DNA of 43,194 nucleotides, from NCBI RefSeq assembly GCF_000208925.1, contig NW_001914997.1, forward strand, positions 1 to 43,194. Reading direction: 5' to 3'. The notes under the pieces were generated by a model that made no database searches, had not been told where the DNA came from, and saw nothing but the letters and a program-made list of their open reading frames with translations. The DNA is from Entamoeba histolytica HM-1:IMSS (Eukaryota; Evosea; Mastigamoebida; Endamoebidae). Below, one piece after another: positions 38,586-43,194 of this stretch (the stretch's first letter is position 1; each line of letters opens with the position of its first letter). Both the position numbers and the translations under genes were made by a program.

Positions 38586-41120
38586 TTATAATAATGCTAA
38601 TAGCATATCTGGTATTAATGTGTTAGTTGACCTAATACATACTTCTACAGTTACCCCTTTTTCATCACAAAGCATTCTTAAACGAATGAATGTGGTTGCT
38701 GGTTCTTTTAATAAAATATTTCCTGCAAGTAATAGTACATGTTTCTTAACTGCCTTTTTAGCATCATCCGATCCATTAATAACATTTAGTCCAAATAATT
38801 CTTTTAATTTGTCAACAGCAATTTGTAAGTTTTTAAATGCTGGGAATTTAAATATTTGTGTTTTATTTGCTTCTTTACTAAGTGATTCAAATTGAACGTT
38901 CCAATCTTCAATTTCAACTGGACTAACAAAATCAGATAAATTCAAAGAGACGTTATCAATAATATATTCATCTTCATCTCCTGTATCATCTTCAATATTT
39001 TCTTTTAATGTATATATTAACTTATTTGAAAATGTACCAATCAAACTATCTGGTCTGTCTAATACCACTTTAATGATATCACTTCCTTGTGCAGGAAGTG
39101 AAGAAATTGTGCTTTGTTCAATAATCTTATAATCTCCTTTTTCAATACCAATTTCTATGGAGACATTAGACAAACAATAATCAGTTAATGTATTAGTAAT
39201 AGAATATAATAATACAACATTATTCTTATAAATCATCTTCTTACAAACAACATCATACTCACTTCCAGTTGTTGTTAGTGTAACTTCACTCTTCTTTATA
39301 ACTTCTCCAAAACCTTCAATAATCTCTTGTTCCTTTTTGACTTCATTTGAAACTTCTTCTTCTTTGATAGGTTCAATGATAATAGTTTTCTTAGACTCTT
39401 CTTCTAAGTCAAATGGTGTTTCACAATCACCATTAATATATTGTTCAAGAACATGTTGGAGAGCATCAATATCAGTTTGACTAGTAATAACAGGTGTTTC
39501 AACTTTTGGAGTATCTAAGAAAACACTATAGAAACAAGCACGATCTCTAACTTCTTGATCTTCATCATAAGCACATTTCTTTAATATTTCAATAATATTG
39601 GGTTTTAACTCTGGAATTTCTGCAAATTTACTTAATGTAGTGATACCAGCAGCTCTAATAATAGGTGATTCAAGTAAAAGTCTATTATAAATAGATCTTA
39701 TATATTTCATTGGCTTTTTTGAATGAGGACCTTCTTCTCCAATGAAAGAAAATACTTTCATAATAATTTCTGGGTATTCACAATCTTCAATATAATCAGC
39801 TAAGGTAGTCAGTGATGTTTCTCTACATCGTGGCTGAATAATACATAAACGACGAATAGTATTAACTACAGCAGTTTGGAATTTTACTCCTTTAATTGTT
39901 AAGGAATGACTTAAGAAAGATAACAATGTAAGATATTTACTTGGATAACGTTCAGCTAACTTCTCTACAGTATTAACAACTTTTGTTCTGAATGAGTCAG
40001 GTAATTCAGACATAAATTTAGCAACTTTATTTAATAATCCATCTATGCTAGACTCATTACAAATGTTTAATGAAGTGGCAATGGCAAGTGTAAGAATAGC
40101 TCTATTACTTTCTCTTAATAAACTTTCTACATCTATTCTAACTGTCGATACCAATTCATTATATCTATAACTCATTTCACTTACAACTCTAATAGCCTCA
40201 AATCGAAGAATAGTTTTATTACTTTGAAGATAGACTTGAATAGAATTCATTAATTGTGCAGAAAGAGATTGTGGAGCAGCATCTAACTCAAGTTGAGATG
40301 CCAATTTAATAGCTTCTAATGCAACCAAATCATTATTTGGTCTCATTGATGTTTGAATATATTCAACTAAAGGAAGTACAGTTTTGCTAAAAGCTCTTTC
40401 TCCAATAAGAATATCTTTACAGATTTTTAATAACTCAACGTGTGCATAAGGAGAACGTAATGGTTTCTCTTTACCATAAGTAACTACACAACGAATTAAT
40501 GCTACACGATCATGTTTTTTAAGAATATGAAGAAGTCTTATTGCTTGATATTGTACTAAATGATTACTTGATGAAAGTGCTGTTGATATTTCTGGCATCC
40601 ATTTAGCAACTACATCTGCATGAGTAAGAGCAAGTTTACATGCAGTAGATAAAGCACTAACTGAAACATTCGGTATTTTGTCTACAATTCCTTGTTTGTA
40701 GTGACGTTCTAAAGAGTTAATAGTTTGATCAGTTAAAATCATTCCAAGTGTTCTTAAAGCAGAAGATCGTTGGAAGTCATAAGTTGAAGTAGCGTCTTTA
40801 CTCAGTGAGTTCATTACAACAAAAACATCACATGCGTATGGAATTACTGACCTTAAAGCAGTAAATAATAATTGCCTTAATGGTACATTTGGTGAATAAA
40901 ATAATTTTGTTGTTGCAAAGAATAATTCAGTTGCTTCCTCTTGAGTGAATGTGTCTCCTCTATTAAAAACAGCAATTAATTTAGTAAGGAATAATCGACA
41001 TTGGACAAGATTAATTTTTTGTTCAGCACAAACAATGCGTTGTTGGTAAAGGACTCCTTTATCAGGAAAGATAGTTTGTTCAAGGACTCCAATATTGTCT
41101 TCATCGTCATATACTTTCAT
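38586..41120 (-). CDS. Coatomer gamma subunit (gamma-COP)
   Basis: 844 residues, intronless. The N-terminus (VLEQTIFPDKGVLYQQRIV... with CRLFLTKLIAVFNRGDTFTQ) is nearly the signature start of gamma-COP, where E-A-T-x-L-F-F-A-x-T-K-L follows. An adaptin-like HEAT solenoid covers about 1-540; an acidic linker (EEESKKTIIIEPIKEEEVS) leads to a two-part appendage domain from about 600, with a Trp-containing EIEDWNVQFE segment and a final short helix. Gamma-COP is part of the COPI coat on the Golgi that returns proteins to the ER. The ATG at 41120 has a GAAC element 37 bp upstream. It is the first gene beyond the LINE; its stop is 225 bp from the target-site duplication, so the insertion missed the coding region. 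Confidence 0.95.
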   Translation of the reverse strand: MKVYDDEDNIGVLEQTIFPDKGVLYQQRIVCAEQKINLVQCRLFLTKLIAVFNRGDTFTQEEATELFFATTKLFYSPNVPLRQLLFTALRSVIPYACDVFVVMNSLSKDATSTYDFQRSSALRTLGMILTDQTINSLERHYKQGIVDKIPNVSVSALSTACKLALTHADVVAKWMPEISTALSSSNHLVQYQAIRLLHILKKHDRVALIRCVVTYGKEKPLRSPYAHVELLKICKDILIGERAFSKTVLPLVEYIQTSMRPNNDLVALEAIKLASQLELDAAPQSLSAQLMNSIQVYLQSNKTILRFEAIRVVSEMSYRYNELVSTVRIDVESLLRESNRAILTLAIATSLNICNESSIDGLLNKVAKFMSELPDSFRTKVVNTVEKLAERYPSKYLTLLSFLSHSLTIKGVKFQTAVVNTIRRLCIIQPRCRETSLTTLADYIEDCEYPEIIMKVFSFIGEEGPHSKKPMKYIRSIYNRLLLESPIIRAAGITTLSKFAEIPELKPNIIEILKKCAYDEDQEVRDRACFYSVFLDTPKVETPVITSQTDIDALQHVLEQYINGDCETPFDLEEESKKTIIIEPIKEEEVSNEVKKEQEIIEGFGEVIKKSEVTLTTTGSEYDVVCKKMIYKNNVVLLYSITNTLTDYCLSNVSIEIGIEKGDYKIIEQSTISSLPAQGSDIIKVVLDRPDSLIGTFSNKLIYTLKENIEDDTGDEDEYIIDNVSLNLSDFVSPVEIEDWNVQFESLSKEANKTQIFKFPAFKNLQIAVDKLKELFGLNVINGSDDAKKAVKKHVLLLAGNILLKEPATTFIRLRMLCDEKGVTVEVCIRSTNTLIPDMLLALL

Positions 41121-41149
41121 TTCTCTTTTCTCTTTTTTTTGGTTAGTTT

Positions 41150-41185
41150 TTTTTAAGTTCTTTTTTATTTTTCATTTTTACATTA
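41150..41185 (-). promoter_or_regulatory. Promoter elements of gamma-COP
   Basis: The minus strand reads AAAAATGAAAA (about 41170-41180), then AAAAAAGAACTTAAAA with GAAC at 41157-41160. The first matches the AAAAATGAAAA element I recall as an upstream regulatory element of an Entamoeba lectin gene; the second is the core GAAC element. Confidence 0.45.
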
Positions 41186-41468
41186 ATAAAGTTTTATATC
41201 ACATTTTTTAAAAACAATTTTTCTTAACAAGAATGACATTAGTATAAATTTGGTTATTGCATAAAAACAGCAAACTCGATTTTGGGAAGTATCAATAGGG
41301 AGGAAACAAATTACAAAAGAGTATTTTTAAAAGGGTTTGGAGTTATTTTAGAAGTATTTTTGTATATGTTTATAAGTTTTTATTCTAAAAGAATAACACT
41401 AATAACAGTTCTTGAATATTGATATAAAACCATATTTTTAAGCTGAATCATCTAACATTTTTTCATTT
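41186..41468. other. Divergent spacer between gamma-COP and the small protein
   Basis: Contains an AAAAGGGTTTGGAG tract (41329-41342) of the AAACCCT type found before other genes here. No coding sequence. Confidence 0.45.
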
Positions 41469-41717
41469 ATGTCTGACAGGTCAGCATTAGTAACAGTAAA
41501 ATGGGACTTACCTGCTCATAATGACTCTTCAATAGTAATTAATCCATATTTGGATGACTTAATTCAAACTCTTGAACAAAAGTATGGTAATACTCTGGAC
41601 GATGAAATTTCTTCTATTCTAAAACATGAAAATCTCGATGACTTTTATGTAGATACCCCAGTGAATCCAAACAAGGTTTTGATTGATCAACAAACATTTT
41701 ACACACCGACTCTTTAA
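41469..41717 (+). CDS. Small acidic protein, function unknown
   Basis: 82 residues from an ATG at 41469, with a stop at 41715-41717. The composition is normal for a folded or adaptor peptide: VTVKWDLPAH near the start, a leucine/acidic helix (NPYLDDLIQTLEQKYG), then an acidic segment and a C-terminal TFYTPTL. The codon pattern and lack of low complexity separate it from the chance frames nearby. No signal peptide or membrane segment. It does not match a family I know. The stop is followed by non-coding AT-rich DNA. Confidence 0.6.
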   Translation: MSDRSALVTVKWDLPAHNDSSIVINPYLDDLIQTLEQKYGNTLDDEISSILKHENLDDFYVDTPVNPNKVLIDQQTFYTPTL

Positions 41718-42123
41718 TACTATCGATTGTACTAATTTTAATTCTTTTCTGATTTGTTATTATCTGTTTAGAGTAGCACTTATATTTAATTATAATATCA
41801 AAAGATAATAATTATCTTTTTATTAATATCTTTTTGATACATTTAAGATAATACAATTAAACATAGAATAAATTGTTCATTAAGCTATGAAAATAAATTC
41901 TGTTTCTTTATATAACAGAATTAATAAATTTATTTAAAAAGTTATGTTTTACTTAGTTACTTGTAAAGAAATATTATTATGATAAAAATACAGTGTTTTT
42001 TAATCATTACTTACAATTATTGTACTTTATGAAACTTATTAAATGTATTTTGTATGTAATAATATTAATACTTTATTGAAACACATTTCTTATAGTTTAA
42101 AATAGAAAATATAGGGTACGAAA
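41718..42123. other. AT-rich intergenic DNA
   Basis: No gene or structured element seen beyond A/T tracts. Confidence 0.5.
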
Positions 42124-42390
42124 ATTAGCAAAGAAAAAATGCATCTAAATAATTTACAAAAAAGAAAAAAGAAGCAAAGTATTTTGCATTATTAGAATTT
42201 TCCATTTATTATATTTTGATCCTAAAATAAAAATAAAAAATAAAAAGTATGATAAATACAGAATATATAAATATTTATGTTTATATTTTATGATCACTTG
42301 TAGTCATTTTGTATGAAATATTAATGAAATAAATGATTTGATGAATCATATTTATTTTTATTATTTTATTCTTTTATTATTATGTTATTT
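42124..42390 (+). repeat. Dispersed repeat, copy B
   Basis: Direct-orientation partner of 5932-6200, sharing almost every block with small indels; the conserved core AGAAGCAAAGTATTTTGCA lies at about 42170-42188. The copy ends in T-rich DNA with no LINE next to it, so the repeat is not simply the LINE 5' end. Confidence 0.75.
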
Positions 42391-43194
42391 ATATGTCTTA
42401 TTTTTATATATTTATATTTATTTCTCTGTTTATATTATTTATATCATTGTGTTATTCTTATTATCTATATATTATTATATTATTCTTATTATATTATTTT
42501 TATGTTTATATTATTTAGATTTTCTTATTGTTATTCTTTTCTATTTAGTTGTATTTGTTTATTCATCTTTTCATTTTTATATTATTATCATTTATATCTA
42601 TTTTCATTTTATATTTATTCTCTTTTGTTTTATATTAATATTAAATTTATCTTTTATATTTTGATTTTATTATTATATCATTGACTATCATTTCTCGTTT
42701 TATTTATCATTTATTCTTATTATTCTTTTGTTTTATATCCTATATCATATATTCATATCATTTTCATTTATATTTTATCATTTATTATATGTTATAATAA
42801 CATAACACATATGATTGAATATATAATAAACATCATGTTAAATTATACATATAAATAATAAACATAAAAAATAATACAATATTTTTTTTCAATAAAACAA
42901 TATTAATTATTTTGAATCATTAAATTAGACACTTTTATTGAATATTTCTAATTTTTACATTAAAATTACACTTTTTATTTCTTCTTTTATTACATCTTTG
43001 TGATTTATTATTTTTATATTCTTCTTCTACTTTATTTTTATTCTTTTATATATTTTTATTCTTTTTATATTATTTGTTTTTCGTTGTTTTTCTATTTCTT
43101 TCTTCTATTATTTATCAATTTTATATTCATTTATTCTTTTTATTTCTTTTTTATTAATTCTTGAGTATTGGATATTTCTTTATTATTTCATTTG
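42391..43194. other. T-rich low-complexity DNA
   Basis: TTAT and TTATATT tracts to the end of the window. Two frames (42338-42684) encode only Tyr/Leu/Ile/Phe strings and are artefacts of composition. No feature can be supported. Confidence 0.6.

Noticed and set aside
42338..42684. Two overlapping plus-strand frames of Tyr, Leu, Ile and Phe
   Set aside because: Low complexity from TTAT tracts; no promoter element and no protein-like pattern.
1..43194. CRISPR array, bacterial operon or integrated phage
   Set aside because: No regularly spaced repeats; genes, introns and promoters are eukaryotic throughout.

Overview
The window looks like nuclear DNA from an Entamoeba species of the E. histolytica / dispar / nuttalli type. 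It is very AT-rich. Most genes are intronless with short UTRs, the few introns are tiny with GTTTGT-like donors and TAG acceptors, and GAAC elements sit just upstream of start codons. Entamoeba-type LINE and SINE retroelements that share a 3' tail are present, as is a characteristic Entamoeba TLDc-domain protein. The species is an inference; no ribosomal RNA or tRNA gene is present to fix it.

Layout. 1-5.9 kb: AT-rich DNA with one small TLDc gene (minus strand), a decayed gene fragment, and two ~510 bp SINE copies lying 3' end to 3' end. 5.9-6.2 kb: a dispersed repeat of about 260 bp that recurs at 42.1-42.4 kb. 6.3-11.1 kb: a decayed full-length LINE (plus strand). 11.45-32.1 kb: a compact gene block with a flavodoxin-fold protein, the TFIIA large subunit (two exons), a secreted sphingomyelinase-like phosphodiesterase, a tetraspanin, a two-TM protein, an exportin-like karyopherin, a ribbon-helix-helix-like protein, a probable 36-residue membrane peptide, Vps18 with an NPF-repeat extension, ribosomal protein L11 (uL5), a Rogdi/Rav2-like protein (three exons), a type I membrane protein and a class I-like PI 3-kinase. 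32.1-33.5 kb: non-coding AT-rich DNA. 33.55-38.34 kb: a second decayed LINE (minus strand) bounded by a perfect 22-bp target-site duplication. 38.6-41.7 kb: gamma-COP and a small unknown protein. 41.7-43.2 kb: AT-rich DNA with the second copy of the dispersed repeat.

Functionally, the gene block is rich in membrane-traffic and endolysosome parts: Vps18 (HOPS/CORVET), Rogdi/Rav2 (V-ATPase assembly), PI 3-kinase, gamma-COP, a tetraspanin and a secreted phosphodiesterase. These are not an operon; the genes alternate in strand and convergent 3' ends lie only 22-103 bp apart. The most unusual observations are the 16 NPF motifs at the N-terminus of Vps18, a prokaryote-like RHH domain in a small protein, an unannotated 36-residue membrane ORF directly behind a GAAC element, two split genes (TFIIA, Rogdi) that emerge only when tiny introns are removed, and a conserved -1 relation between ORF1 and ORF2 in both LINE copies.
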